Made by a program: the position numbers and the translations under genes. A stretch of DNA of 64,000 nucleotides from Mesobacillus maritimus. GTDB lineage: Bacteria; Bacillota; Bacilli; Bacillales; Cytobacillaceae. The notes beneath the pieces were generated by a model. It was not told the DNA's origin and did no database searches. It worked only from the letters and a program-made list of their open reading frames with translations. Positions 37,433-46,189 of the stretch are shown in pieces (the stretch's first letter is position 1; each line of letters opens with the position of its first letter). The DNA lies in contig NZ_JACWFH010000009.1 in the NCBI RefSeq assembly GCF_019749255.1, positions 1 through 64,000 of the forward strand, in the 5' to 3' direction.

Positions 37433-39388
37433 CTATTTAGTCTCTGGTACAGAACCTTTATTTGAATAGTTATAGTTAGAACGCTCTACTGGCGTGAAAT
37501 CACCTGGTGTATAGAAACGTAATAAATCACCATTTACCACTTTATCAGAAAGCTCTAATTGCTGTCTGACGATTTGATTCATTTGTTTAAATTCCTCAGT
37601 TTCTTCAAGCAATTCACCCGTTTTAGGATCATAGTACTTTTCGTTAACCGCAGTAACAGTTGGGCTAACAAAATCTCCGTTACGGAAAGCTACAAGCTCA
37701 CGGTGGTCCTTAGAAAGTAAGTCAGTACCTAAGTGCACAAACTCTTCTCCTTCAACACCAAGAAGATGAAGCAGTGTCGGCAATAAGTCAATTTGTCCAC
37801 CATATGTGTGATTCACCCCACCTTTTAATCCAGGCGAATGAATAATCAATGGAACTTCTTGCAACTCCGCACTAACCTCTGGTGTTACTTCTTTCCCTAT
37901 TACGGTTTCCATCGCTTTATTATGGTTTTTAGAAATTCCGTAATGGTCCCCATAAATAACGATAACAGAATTATCATAAATCCCTGATTCTTTCAGGTCA
38001 TTGAAAAACTGCTCTAATGCCTCGTCTGAGTATCGAGCCGTTTGGAAGTAATTATCAACCGTCTTACTACCTGTATCATGCTTTTCAATCGTTGTTTTCT
38101 CTTGATCCATAGTGAACGGATAATGGTGCGTTAACATAATAAATTTTGAATAAAAAGGTTCTGGTAATGATTGAAGCAATGGAATAGATTCTTCGAAGAA
38201 CGGTTTATCCATTAATCCATAATTGGTTACATTTTCTGGACTCATATCATAGTAGCTAGAGTCAAAGAACTTATCCATGCCAAAAGATTTATAGATTTCA
38301 TCACGGTTCCAGAAAGACCTAGTGTTACCATGGAAAACAGCGGAAGTGTATCCTTTCTGTTGAGAAAGAATAGCCGGTGCTGCTTGATAGGTATTCATTC
38401 CTTTCATCGAAAAGGCCGCTCCTTGTGGCAAACCAAACAAAGAGTTTTCAATCATGAATTCAGCATCAGCTGTTTTCCCTTGTTCTGTTTGGTGATAGAA
38501 ATTATCAAAATAAAGTGTATTGCTATCACGAGTTAATGAATTAAGGAAAGGCATTACCTCTTCCCCATGCAATTCATAATCAACTAAGAAGTTTTGAACA
38601 GATTCTAGGTGAATGTAAATCACATTGCGTCCTTCTAACGCTCCAAAATACTCTGGGTTAGGCTCAGCAAACTGAGACTGAGTGTAGTTAATCACTTCAG
38701 TAATATCATTACTATCAGCCATAACACGCTGCGCAGATGCCTTCGTACTTTGAACTGCATCGTAAACCGTGTAATTGTACATTCCTAAATATTTAACAAT
38801 ATAGTTTCTGTCGAATGTTCTAGTTAATAGTTGTGGGCGGTCTGCTTCCGCCATTCCAAGATTGGCACTGAAAATAGCAAGTCCTAATAATAAGACTGCC
38901 GCAATCTTCCGTCCGCTTATCTTAGAGGTATCAAACTTAATAAGATTAAAGCGTTTAGACGCTAGGACAGCCAGCACGATAAAATCAATAAAGAAAAGAA
39001 GATCATATGGCTTAACTAGAGTATATAGACTTGAGCTTACGTCCCCAAAGTTCTGCGTTTGAAACAGTGTCGGTAGAGTAATAAAGTCATTAAAGAAACG
39101 ATAATACAGTACATTTGCATATAATAAAAAACTAAGGACAAAATAATTAATAAGGAGCCAGCGATATTTTTTCTTATCCTTCTTAAACATAGCAAGTCCA
39201 AGGAATAAGACTGCAGAAGCAAGTGGACTTAAGAATAATAGAAAGGACTGAATGGAATTTTCGACTCCTAAACTGAACTGTGTTACTTGAACAACATATG
39301 TTTTAATCCAGAGAAGGAATACGGCTAAAAAGAAAAACCCCATATAATTATTAAGAGTCTGTTTTCCAAAATTAATGATGCTTTTCAT
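37433..39388 (-). CDS. lipoteichoic acid synthase family protein (LtaS/YfnI/YqgS)
   Basis: The 651-residue protein has five N-terminal membrane helices (to about residue 190) and an extracellular sulfatase-fold domain. The catalytic threonine sits in EQGKTADAEFMIENSLFG, and later metal ligands in YGDHYGISKNHN and the region RNVIYIHLESVQNF (Glu ligand). It adds glycerol-phosphate units from phosphatidylglycerol to lipoteichoic acid on the outer membrane face. Bacilli have several paralogues, so primary synthase and stress-type enzyme cannot be told apart here. Confidence 0.94.
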   Translation of the reverse strand: MKSIINFGKQTLNNYMGFFFLAVFLLWIKTYVVQVTQFSLGVENSIQSFLLFLSPLASAVLFLGLAMFKKDKKKYRWLLINYFVLSFLLYANVLYYRFFNDFITLPTLFQTQNFGDVSSSLYTLVKPYDLLFFIDFIVLAVLASKRFNLIKFDTSKISGRKIAAVLLLGLAIFSANLGMAEADRPQLLTRTFDRNYIVKYLGMYNYTVYDAVQSTKASAQRVMADSNDITEVINYTQSQFAEPNPEYFGALEGRNVIYIHLESVQNFLVDYELHGEEVMPFLNSLTRDSNTLYFDNFYHQTEQGKTADAEFMIENSLFGLPQGAAFSMKGMNTYQAAPAILSQQKGYTSAVFHGNTRSFWNRDEIYKSFGMDKFFDSSYYDMSPENVTNYGLMDKPFFEESIPLLQSLPEPFYSKFIMLTHHYPFTMDQEKTTIEKHDTGSKTVDNYFQTARYSDEALEQFFNDLKESGIYDNSVIVIYGDHYGISKNHNKAMETVIGKEVTPEVSAELQEVPLIIHSPGLKGGVNHTYGGQIDLLPTLLHLLGVEGEEFVHLGTDLLSKDHRELVAFRNGDFVSPTVTAVNEKYYDPKTGELLEETEEFKQMNQIVRQQLELSDKVVNGDLLRFYTPGDFTPVERSNYNYSNKGSVPETK

Positions 39389-39697
39389 TTTTTCACCTGC
39401 TTTTTAATTTAGAGTTTAAACGAAACTTTTCTACTATATTTATATTATACTTTACGGTTCTTCATAGAGGAAACTCTTGCTACAAAGAGATAATATACTC
39501 TCTTTTCCCTAAAATGTAAAGTGGAAAATGTACTCCTATTTTTTTCCACTCCCTATAAATCCGCTTTCTTTATAGGACCTTTGTCATGTTTTTAAACTTT
39601 GAGGAAGATTCACGGAAAAAGCCTTTTTCGTCTCGAACACTGTATAAACCACTTACATATAGTAAATATAATAAGGTATAACTGTGAGGTGATGAAA
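39389..39697. other. intergenic gap
   Basis: The gap between divergent ltaS and the small zinc-motif gene is AT-rich and should hold both promoters. No clear promoter pair, RNA or repeat could be singled out. Confidence 0.3.
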
Positions 39698-39907
39698 ATG
39701 GGGCTTTTGAATGCCTATCAGGAGTGGAAAAACTCTAGATACGAAAAACATGTTTCTAATATGAAAGAACAAGATAAATGCCCAGACTGTTTTGGCAGAG
39801 GCTATCACATATTCCCTGCAACTGAATTTGTCTATAATGTAACCCCATATGACTGCCAAGGATGCGATGGCACAGGTAGTTTTCAACAATGGACAAACCT
39901 CAGGTGA
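39698..39907 (+). CDS. small protein with DnaJ-type CXXCXGXG zinc motif
   Basis: The 69-residue protein has a basic N-terminus and two half-motifs, CPDCFGRG (about 30-37) and CQGCDGTG (about 54-61). Together they give the four cysteines and glycines of one DnaJ-like zinc finger. There is no J domain. Zinc binding is likely; the role is unknown. GAGGTG lies 7 nt before ATG 39698. The longer frame beginning at 39599 has no ribosome site. Confidence 0.8.
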   Translation: MGLLNAYQEWKNSRYEKHVSNMKEQDKCPDCFGRGYHIFPATEFVYNVTPYDCQGCDGTGSFQQWTNLR

Positions 39908-40026
39908 GACAACTTGATTTTATGAGTGAAGTGTCCTAAATATGAATCATTTCTAAGACCTGTACTCTTTATGTACTGGTCTTTCATTTGTATAATAGAC
40001 ACTATTATGTCCAAAGGAGGAACAAA

Positions 40027-41094
40027 ATGAAAAAGAGCAGTCAGATTTTCAATGGGTTTATCGGTACATACACAAAGGGAAATAGCAAAGGAATTTACTC
40101 CTTTCAATTAGATTCCCAGACAAAGGAAATTTCAACTATACAGCTAGCTGCTGAATTAGAGAATCCAACCTATATAACCATTACGGAGGACCAACAATTT
40201 CTATACTCTGTTGTAAAAGAAGGGGAATCCGGCGGAGTTGCAGCTTTTCGTCTAGGAGAAGAGGCCGCACAACTACAAGAATTAAATCGAACCTTAGAAA
40301 TCGGGGCATCCCCTTGCCATGTCTATACAGGCCCCAATCAATCTGTTCTAGCGTCAAACTATCATAAAGGGACGGTCACGTACTATAAATCAAAAGAGGA
40401 TGGTTCGATTACCGCTCCTCTATCTGTTGCAAAACATGAGGGTTCTGGTCCAGATCCTCGCCAAGAAAAAGCCCATACCCATTATTCCGGCTTTACCCCG
40501 GATGGAAAATATATTGTTGTCGCTGAGCTCGGAATTGACCAGATTATTACGTATCAACTAGTTAATGACCAACTAGTTGAGGTTACAAGATTGGCAACGA
40601 AGCCCGGCAGTGGCCCTAGACATCTTACATTCCATCCAAAAGAGCCCTATGCCTATGTTATGACTGAATTTAGCTCCGAAGTCATTGTTTTAAAATATAA
40701 TCATACCGATGGAAGCTTTGAACAACAGCAGGTCATTTCTGCTCTTCCGAATACGTTTACGGAAAACAACCAAGGAAGTGCTATTCATCTCACATCTAAT
40801 GGTAAATTTGTTTATGTAGCCAATCGTGGGCATGATAGTATTGCTGTATTTGAAGTGAACCAGGAAAGCTTTCAGCTAAGTTTAATTGAACATATTTCTA
40901 CTGAAGGGAATTGGCCGCGTGATTTTATGTTGGACCCCACAGAGAACTTTCTTGTCGTTGCGAATCAGAATTCTAGCAATCTTGTCCTCTTTTCCAGAGA
41001 CCAAACTACTGGCAAGCTGAGACTTCTGCAAAAAGATATAACTGTCCCGGATCCAGTATGTGTAAAGTTCTTAAACCATTCATTTAAATCATGA
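40027..41094 (+). CDS. lactonase family protein (6-phosphogluconolactonase, YkgB-like)
   Basis: The 355-residue protein is a seven-bladed beta-propeller of the Pgl/YkgB lactonase family. The marks are FIGTYTKGNSKGIYSF at the N-terminus, ENPTYITITEDQQFLY, and the conserved GSGPDPRQEKAHTHYSGF and GSGPRHLTFHPK. It would hydrolyse 6-phosphogluconolactone in the oxidative pentose phosphate pathway. The start at 40027 follows AAAGGAGGAAC. Confidence 0.9.
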   Translation: MKKSSQIFNGFIGTYTKGNSKGIYSFQLDSQTKEISTIQLAAELENPTYITITEDQQFLYSVVKEGESGGVAAFRLGEEAAQLQELNRTLEIGASPCHVYTGPNQSVLASNYHKGTVTYYKSKEDGSITAPLSVAKHEGSGPDPRQEKAHTHYSGFTPDGKYIVVAELGIDQIITYQLVNDQLVEVTRLATKPGSGPRHLTFHPKEPYAYVMTEFSSEVIVLKYNHTDGSFEQQQVISALPNTFTENNQGSAIHLTSNGKFVYVANRGHDSIAVFEVNQESFQLSLIEHISTEGNWPRDFMLDPTENFLVVANQNSSNLVLFSRDQTTGKLRLLQKDITVPDPVCVKFLNHSFKS

Positions 41095-41108
41095 TATTCA
41101 AATGTAAA

Positions 41109-41132
41109 GGCTGAGGATCATTCTCCTCAGCC
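41109..41132 (+). terminator. hairpin after lactonase gene
   Basis: GGCTGAGGA / CTCCTCAGCC stem with a weak T tail (CCCTTTAG). Confidence 0.55.
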
Positions 41133-41281
41133 CTTTAGCCTTACAATAAAGTGAAATTGACAATTACTTTTCATAACTTTATTACAAAAGTTTGAATAAC
41201 CAGAAAACGACCTTCCTTTTCCTTTTTAATTTGATATCTTAAAAGTGTAATAATTATTCATTCTAAAAAGGAGTGATTTTG

Positions 41282-41797
41282 ATGATTGTCAATGCATTAA
41301 GAAAGAATAAGATTGTTGCTGGGATTCTTGCAATCGTTCGTATCTACCTAGGCTATGCATGGTTTACAGCAGGTTATCATAAAATTATTGATGGGTTCGA
41401 CGCTTCAGGATTCTTACAAAACGCAGCCGCCAACCCAGTAATGGGCCCTGATGGCACACCAGTCTACGCTTGGTATACCACTTTTCTTGAAGCCTTTGCC
41501 ATCCCAAATGCAGACCTCTTTAACTTCTTGATTCCGTGGGGAGAAGCTGCCGTTGGTCTTGGTCTTATGCTTGGTTGCTTAACAACCACCGCCGCTTTCT
41601 TTGCTTTAGTTATGAACTTCGCCTTCTTCTTTGCTGGTACCGTCTCTCACAATCCAACCGACATCCTAATGGGCTTCTTCATTGCCGTCGCCGGCTACAA
41701 TGCAGGACACTATGGCCTAGACCGCTGGGTCATTCCATTCATCCGCAAAACTGTTTTGAAACAAACTTCTACTGCCGCTACTAATGAAACCCTATAA
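41282..41797 (+). CDS. DoxX/DoxD-like membrane protein
   Basis: The 171-residue protein has four helices and the DoxX-type pattern: RIYLGYAWFTAGYHKIIDG, then IPWGEAAVGLGLMLGCLT and NFAFFFAGTVSHNPTDILMG. It resembles thiosulfate:quinone oxidoreductase-like DoxD proteins, some of which act in redox stress. AAGGAGTGATTTTG precedes ATG 41282. Confidence 0.88.
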   Translation: MIVNALRKNKIVAGILAIVRIYLGYAWFTAGYHKIIDGFDASGFLQNAAANPVMGPDGTPVYAWYTTFLEAFAIPNADLFNFLIPWGEAAVGLGLMLGCLTTTAAFFALVMNFAFFFAGTVSHNPTDILMGFFIAVAGYNAGHYGLDRWVIPFIRKTVLKQTSTAATNETL

Positions 41798-41803
41798 TGA
41801 AGA

Positions 41804-41827
41804 AAGACCCTTTTGGGGTCTTTTTTT
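41804..41827 (+). terminator. doxX terminator
   Basis: AAGACCC / GGGGTCTT hairpin with a T8 tail. Confidence 0.88.
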
Positions 41828-41953
41828 GCTTAATATCGCAGGTTTGCCTTAGATTAAGGAACTGTAACATAAATTTCATACTTTTTTGTCAATCACACTT
41901 TGTATTTTTATAAAATTGAGTTGAACCCTTTACAATAAAAAAGGATGTGGACC

Positions 41954-42859
41954 ATGTCTTATAAATGTCGTACGGAATCTAAAGAACTACAAGCACTAAA
42001 ACTCTTAAACACACGAATGGATCTATCTGCCAAAGATAAGCAGCACTATTTAAATCTTAAGAAAGGCTTTGAGGGTGAAAGAAGGTTCGATAGACAAACA
42101 GAAACTCTTCAGTGCGAATGCTTAATATTAAATGATTTACTTCTTAAAGTTAGTAATACCGTGTTCCAAATTGACTCATTACTTATTTGTTCCGAGACAA
42201 TTTATCTCTATGAAGTGAAAAATTACGATGGGGACTATGTATACGAATTAGATAGATTTTATACTAGAAATAAAACGGAGATTATAAACCCTCTGCACCA
42301 ATTAAAGCGAAGTGAATCGCTCCTACGCCAGCTACTAGATAAACTTGGATATAACATACCGATTAACTCATCCGTCGTTTTTATTAACCCCGAATTCACC
42401 TTATATCAAGCCCCAATCACAATACCATTTATCTTCCCAACTCAAATTAATCGCCATATAGAAAAACTTAATATGATATCTTCAAAAATAAATGCTAAAC
42501 ACAAAATGTTAGCTGACAAATTAGTTTCGTTACATCTTGAAGATGCACCTTATTATCAGTTACCTTCATATAATTACGAAAGAATGCGAAAAGGAATAAG
42601 TTGTGTGAAATGTAGTTCTTTAACAACTTTTGTCGAAGGAATGAAATGTTTTTGCAAGGAGTGTGGAGAAGAGGAGCTAGTTTCCGATTCCGTAATGAGA
42701 AGTGTTAGAGAACTCCATCTGCTCTTTTCGAACCAAAAGATTTCTACCAATAAGGTTTATGATTGGTGCAAAGTGATTACGTCAAAAAAAAGAATTTCAA
42801 GAATCCTTGAAAAGAATTTAAAGGTGAGAAACGTTAGACGCTGGTCCTATTATGAATAG
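41954..42859 (+). CDS. NERD-domain protein with C-terminal zinc ribbon
   Basis: The protein of about 301 residues contains a NERD (nuclease-related) domain at about 30-150: FEGERRFDRQTETL, QIDSLLICSETIYLYEVKNY, the last carrying the nuclease-like Glu-x-Lys. A cysteine cluster follows at about 215-240 (CVKCSSLTTF and CFCKECGEEE), a likely zinc ribbon. The C-terminus is basic. NERD proteins are thought to process DNA; no substrate is known. It is followed directly by the second repeat array. Confidence 0.82.
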   Translation: MSYKCRTESKELQALKLLNTRMDLSAKDKQHYLNLKKGFEGERRFDRQTETLQCECLILNDLLLKVSNTVFQIDSLLICSETIYLYEVKNYDGDYVYELDRFYTRNKTEIINPLHQLKRSESLLRQLLDKLGYNIPINSSVVFINPEFTLYQAPITIPFIFPTQINRHIEKLNMISSKINAKHKMLADKLVSLHLEDAPYYQLPSYNYERMRKGISCVKCSSLTTFVEGMKCFCKECGEEELVSDSVMRSVRELHLLFSNQKISTNKVYDWCKVITSKKRISRILEKNLKVRNVRRWSYYE

Positions 42860-42902
42860 ATCTTTTGATTTTGAAGATACCTTTTAGTTTTAACTGAGAT
42901 GT

Positions 42903-43950
42903 TGTCCTTGAGCGATTCACTCAAGGACTATTTCTTGTTATGGGATTAGTTTTATCCTTGGGTGGGATTCTCATAGACATTTTCCTGCTTTCCTACTGGA
43001 TTTTGTCCTTGAGCACGCTTCTCATGGACATTTTCCTGCTTTCCTACTGGATTTTGTCCTTGAGCAGGCTCCTCATAGACATTTTCCTGCTTTCCTACTG
43101 GATTTTGTCCTTGAGCAGGCTTCCTCATAGACATTTTCCTGCTTTCCTACTGGATTTTGTCCTTGAGCAGGCTCCTCATAGACATTTTCCTGCTTTCCTA
43201 CTGAATTTTTGTCCTTGAGCAGGCTCCTCATAGACATTTCTTTGCTTTCCTACTGGATTTTGTCCTTGAGCAGGCTCCTCATAGACATTTCTTTGCTTTC
43301 CTACTGGATTTTGTCCTTGAGCACGCTTCTCATGAACATTTTCCTGCTTTCCTACTGGATTTTGTCCTTGAGCACGCTTCTCATGGACATTTTCCTGCTT
43401 TTCTACTGGATTTTGTCCTTGAGCACGCTTCTCATGAACATTTTCTTGCTATCCTACTGGATTTTGTCCTTGAGCACGCTTCTCATAGTCATTTTCCTGC
43501 CTTCCTACTGGATTTTGTCCTTGAGCATGCTCCTCATAGACATTTTCCTGCTTTCCTACTGGATTTTGTCCTTGAGCACGCTTCTCATGGACATTTTCCT
43601 GCTTTTCTACTGGATTTTGTCCTTGAGCATGCTTCTCATAGACATTTTCCTGCTTTCCTACTGAATTTTTGTCCTTGAGCAGGCTCCTCATAGACATTTC
43701 TTTGCTTTCCTACCGGATTTTGTCCTTGAGCACGCTTCTCATAGACATTTCTTTGCTTTCCTACTGGATTTTGTCCTTGAGCACGCTTCTCATGGACATT
43801 TTCTTGCTTTTCCTACTTGATTTTGTCCTTGAGCACATCTCTCATAGACATTTTCTTGCTTCTTACTGAATTCTGTCCTTGAGCACGCTTCTCATGGACA
43901 TTTTCTTGCTTTTCCTACTTGATTTTGTCCTTGAGCAGGCTCCACATCGA
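42903..43950. repeat. array 2 of 51-bp hairpin repeats
   Basis: About 21 units start with TTGTCCTTGAG at 42903, 42952, 43002, 43053, 43104, 43156, 43208, 43259, 43310, 43361, 43412, 43463, 43514, 43565, 43616, 43668, 43719, 43770, 43822, 43872 and 43924. The period is mostly 51 bp with a few 49, 50 and 52-bp steps. The conserved half is the same as in array 1 (TGTCCTTGAG, then CTCATGGACA or CTCATAGACA). The second half is different (TTTTCCTGCTTTCCTACTGG). Single-base indels break the reading frame on both strands, so it is unlikely to encode protein. It fills the gap between the convergent NERD and kinase genes. Confidence 0.92.
42904..42928 (+). terminator. perfect hairpin at the head of array 2
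   Basis: GTCCTTGAG / CTCAAGGAC, a perfect 9-bp stem with a 7-nt loop 45 nt after the NERD stop, followed by TATTTCTTGTT. It is the mismatch-free version of the palindrome in every later repeat unit and may be the NERD terminator. Confidence 0.6.
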
Positions 43951-43955
43951 TATTA

Positions 43956-45386
43956 TTAATTAGCTAGTGGAATTTTAATGATAAATTTTGTTCCCTGCCC
44001 TTTTTGACTAATAACGGTAATATCTCCTTCGTGTAGCTCAACGAGGCGCTTTACGATGGATAATCCTAGGCCAAACGCTCCGTACGGATTGCTTGTTCGA
44101 GATAAATCTGCTTTATAAAACCTGCGCCAAATTTTTTCAATCTCACCCGGGTCTATTCCGGTTCCGGTATCTTCAATCTCAATTACCGTTGCCTTCTCAA
44201 CTATCTTGCCTCTCAGGGTAATTGTTCCATTGCTTGTAAATTGAATACTATTTTTAGTAATATTGATCAGAATTTGCAATATCCTGTCATAGTCTGCGAA
44301 TACCGTTGCCCCGTCTTCTACTTCTATTTGAATGTCATTGCCCTTTTCATTTGCCTGAAGGTACAGTTGTTCTTTGATGATTTCTAAAAGTTCATCTAAC
44401 TCAATTTCCTCTTTAGAAAGCTTTACTTGATTGGATCTAATTTTTTCATAATCTAGATTTTCATTTACTAGCCGAATCAGTCGCTTCGTTTCCTTGCTAA
44501 CAAGATTGATTCCCTTTTCTTTGTCAGCTTCTGGAATCATATTATTTCTTAACCCTTCAATCACTCCACTAATCGTTGTCAGTGGCGTACGCATTTCATG
44601 GGAAACGTCAGCCATGAATTGGCGCCTTCGGTTTTCTAAGCTTTCGATTTCCTCCATTGAGCTATTCAGTTTATCGACCATTTGGTTAAAATCCTTAGCC
44701 AATTCCCCAATTTCATCAAAGTTTGATGAAGGCACGCTTACATGATAATTCCCTGCAGATACCATTGAGGTCGCCGCTTGAATTTTTTTTATTCTCTTTA
44801 CATGTAACTGAGATAAAAGCCAACTAAGTAGAATAGAGACTCCTAGTGCAAAGAGCGCAGCATAAAGAAGGTATTGATTAATTTCACTGATCATTTCCTG
44901 GGTTCCTTGTATCGGGGAAGTGAGAAGAACTCCACCAATAAAACGCCCACCGATGATATAAGGAACGGCCACAAAGGAAACATCCTGGTCAAACCTCTTT
45001 AAATCGTACTTACTAACAATCGTTTCTCCCGACTGCAATCTTCGCCATTCTTTTTCGGTTAAGACCAGTGGCGGTCCTTGCCACTTAATCGGATTCAGCA
45101 ATTGAATATTTTCATCAAAAACACTGAATTGAATGTCTCTCCCAAATAATACATTGGCATATTGATTGATGACCTGCTCTGGACGGTTATTGCCTTGCTG
45201 CAAATCTAGCAGAATGTTTTCCCCATAATTAATCAGTTCATCGGTCTTATCCTTGTAAACAAGGGTTTCAATGTATTGCGAAAATAAAAGACTTAAAACG
45301 ATAAATGCTACTAGAAGCACACCAATATGACTAAAAATCTGCTGATACAAGTATTTAATCTTCACTCTGGTCCACCGACTCATCAA
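43956..45386 (-). CDS. sensor histidine kinase (HAMP, HisKA)
   Basis: The 476-residue membrane kinase has a first helix (about 20-42), an extracellular sensor of about 130 residues, a second helix (about 170-190), then HAMP, HisKA with FMADVSHEMRTPLTTISG (phospho-acceptor His), and HATPase with NITKNSIQFTSNG (N box) and EIEDTGTGID (G1). It overlaps the response regulator gene by 32 nt, so the two are coupled. The stimulus is unknown. Its 3' end lies within 10 nt of repeat array 2. Confidence 0.94.
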   Translation of the reverse strand: MMSRWTRVKIKYLYQQIFSHIGVLLVAFIVLSLLFSQYIETLVYKDKTDELINYGENILLDLQQGNNRPEQVINQYANVLFGRDIQFSVFDENIQLLNPIKWQGPPLVLTEKEWRRLQSGETIVSKYDLKRFDQDVSFVAVPYIIGGRFIGGVLLTSPIQGTQEMISEINQYLLYAALFALGVSILLSWLLSQLHVKRIKKIQAATSMVSAGNYHVSVPSSNFDEIGELAKDFNQMVDKLNSSMEEIESLENRRRQFMADVSHEMRTPLTTISGVIEGLRNNMIPEADKEKGINLVSKETKRLIRLVNENLDYEKIRSNQVKLSKEEIELDELLEIIKEQLYLQANEKGNDIQIEVEDGATVFADYDRILQILINITKNSIQFTSNGTITLRGKIVEKATVIEIEDTGTGIDPGEIEKIWRRFYKADLSRTSNPYGAFGLGLSIVKRLVELHEGDITVISQKGQGTKFIIKIPLAN

Positions 45387-46059
45387 ATTTGTAACCTACT
45401 CCCCAAACCGTATGTACGAATGGCTGTGAGTCTGTCCCTAGCTTTTTCCTTAACCGTTTTACATGGACATCCACTGTCCGTTCATCTCCATAAAAATGGT
45501 AGCCCCAGACTCTTTCTAGCAGTTGTTCCCTTGTAAACACTTGGCGGGGGTGTTGAGCAAAATAGGCCAAAAGATCAAATTCCTTTGGAGTCAGGTTTAG
45601 AATTAAGACACCCTCCTTAAACACTTCCCTTGAATCCTTATCTATTTTAAGATGCTTTGTTTGGACGATGCTTTTTGCTTCCTGTTCTCCATTGTTCCGC
45701 TGATATCTCCGTGCCACCGCTTTAATTCTTGCCATTAGCGCGAGCGGACTAAACGGCTTCGTGACATAATCATCCGCACCCATTTCTAACCCTAGGACCT
45801 GATCTGATTCACTATCTTTCGCCGTTAACATAATAATCGGGATTTCGCTATTTTCCATTCTGATTTTTCGACAAAGACTTACACCGTCCATTCCTGGAAG
45901 CATCCAGTCGACAATAAGAAGATCCCATTCGCCCGTTTTGAACTCGTGATAGCCTTTTAGTCCATCATGAACAAATTTCCCGTCCATTCCTTCCTTAAGG
46001 AAGAACATTTCAATCATTTCACAAACACTTTCGTTATCTTCAATAACAAGAATTTTCAT
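45355..46059 (-). CDS. OmpR/PhoB-family response regulator
   Basis: The 234-residue regulator has a receiver domain with acidic pocket IEDNE, phospho-Asp in LIVDWMLPGMDG and Lys in DDYVTKPFSP, then a winged-helix domain (about 135-230) ending ERVWGYHFYGDERTVDVHVK, RLRKKLG. It is paired with the histidine kinase downstream. Its targets cannot be told from the window. Confidence 0.95.
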   Translation of the reverse strand: MKILVIEDNESVCEMIEMFFLKEGMDGKFVHDGLKGYHEFKTGEWDLLIVDWMLPGMDGVSLCRKIRMENSEIPIIMLTAKDSESDQVLGLEMGADDYVTKPFSPLALMARIKAVARRYQRNNGEQEAKSIVQTKHLKIDKDSREVFKEGVLILNLTPKEFDLLAYFAQHPRQVFTREQLLERVWGYHFYGDERTVDVHVKRLRKKLGTDSQPFVHTVWGVGYKFDESVDQSED

Positions 46060-46151
46060 TGTATCCCCTCACCTTAATGTTCCTTACCCTTAAATTAAGC
46101 TTTCATCATTTAATAATCAACTCTGTCCCAACCAATTTACAAATTAATTAA

Positions 46152-46185
46152 AAAAAAAACCACATCAACACTGAATGTGGTTTTA
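46152..46185 (-). terminator. MFS gene terminator
   Basis: AACCACAT / ATGTGGTT hairpin with an A9 flank (U-run on the minus strand). Confidence 0.82.
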
Positions 46186-46189
46186 ACCG

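Noticed and set aside
42940-43869. Several ORFs on both strands through array 2 (for example QNPVGKQENV-type repeats)
   Set aside because: They are by-products of the 51-bp period; single-base indels interrupt each and none has a start signal.
11029-43950. The two arrays as CRISPR loci
   Set aside because: Units are contiguous with near-identical second halves; there are no variable spacers, and no cas genes are in the window.
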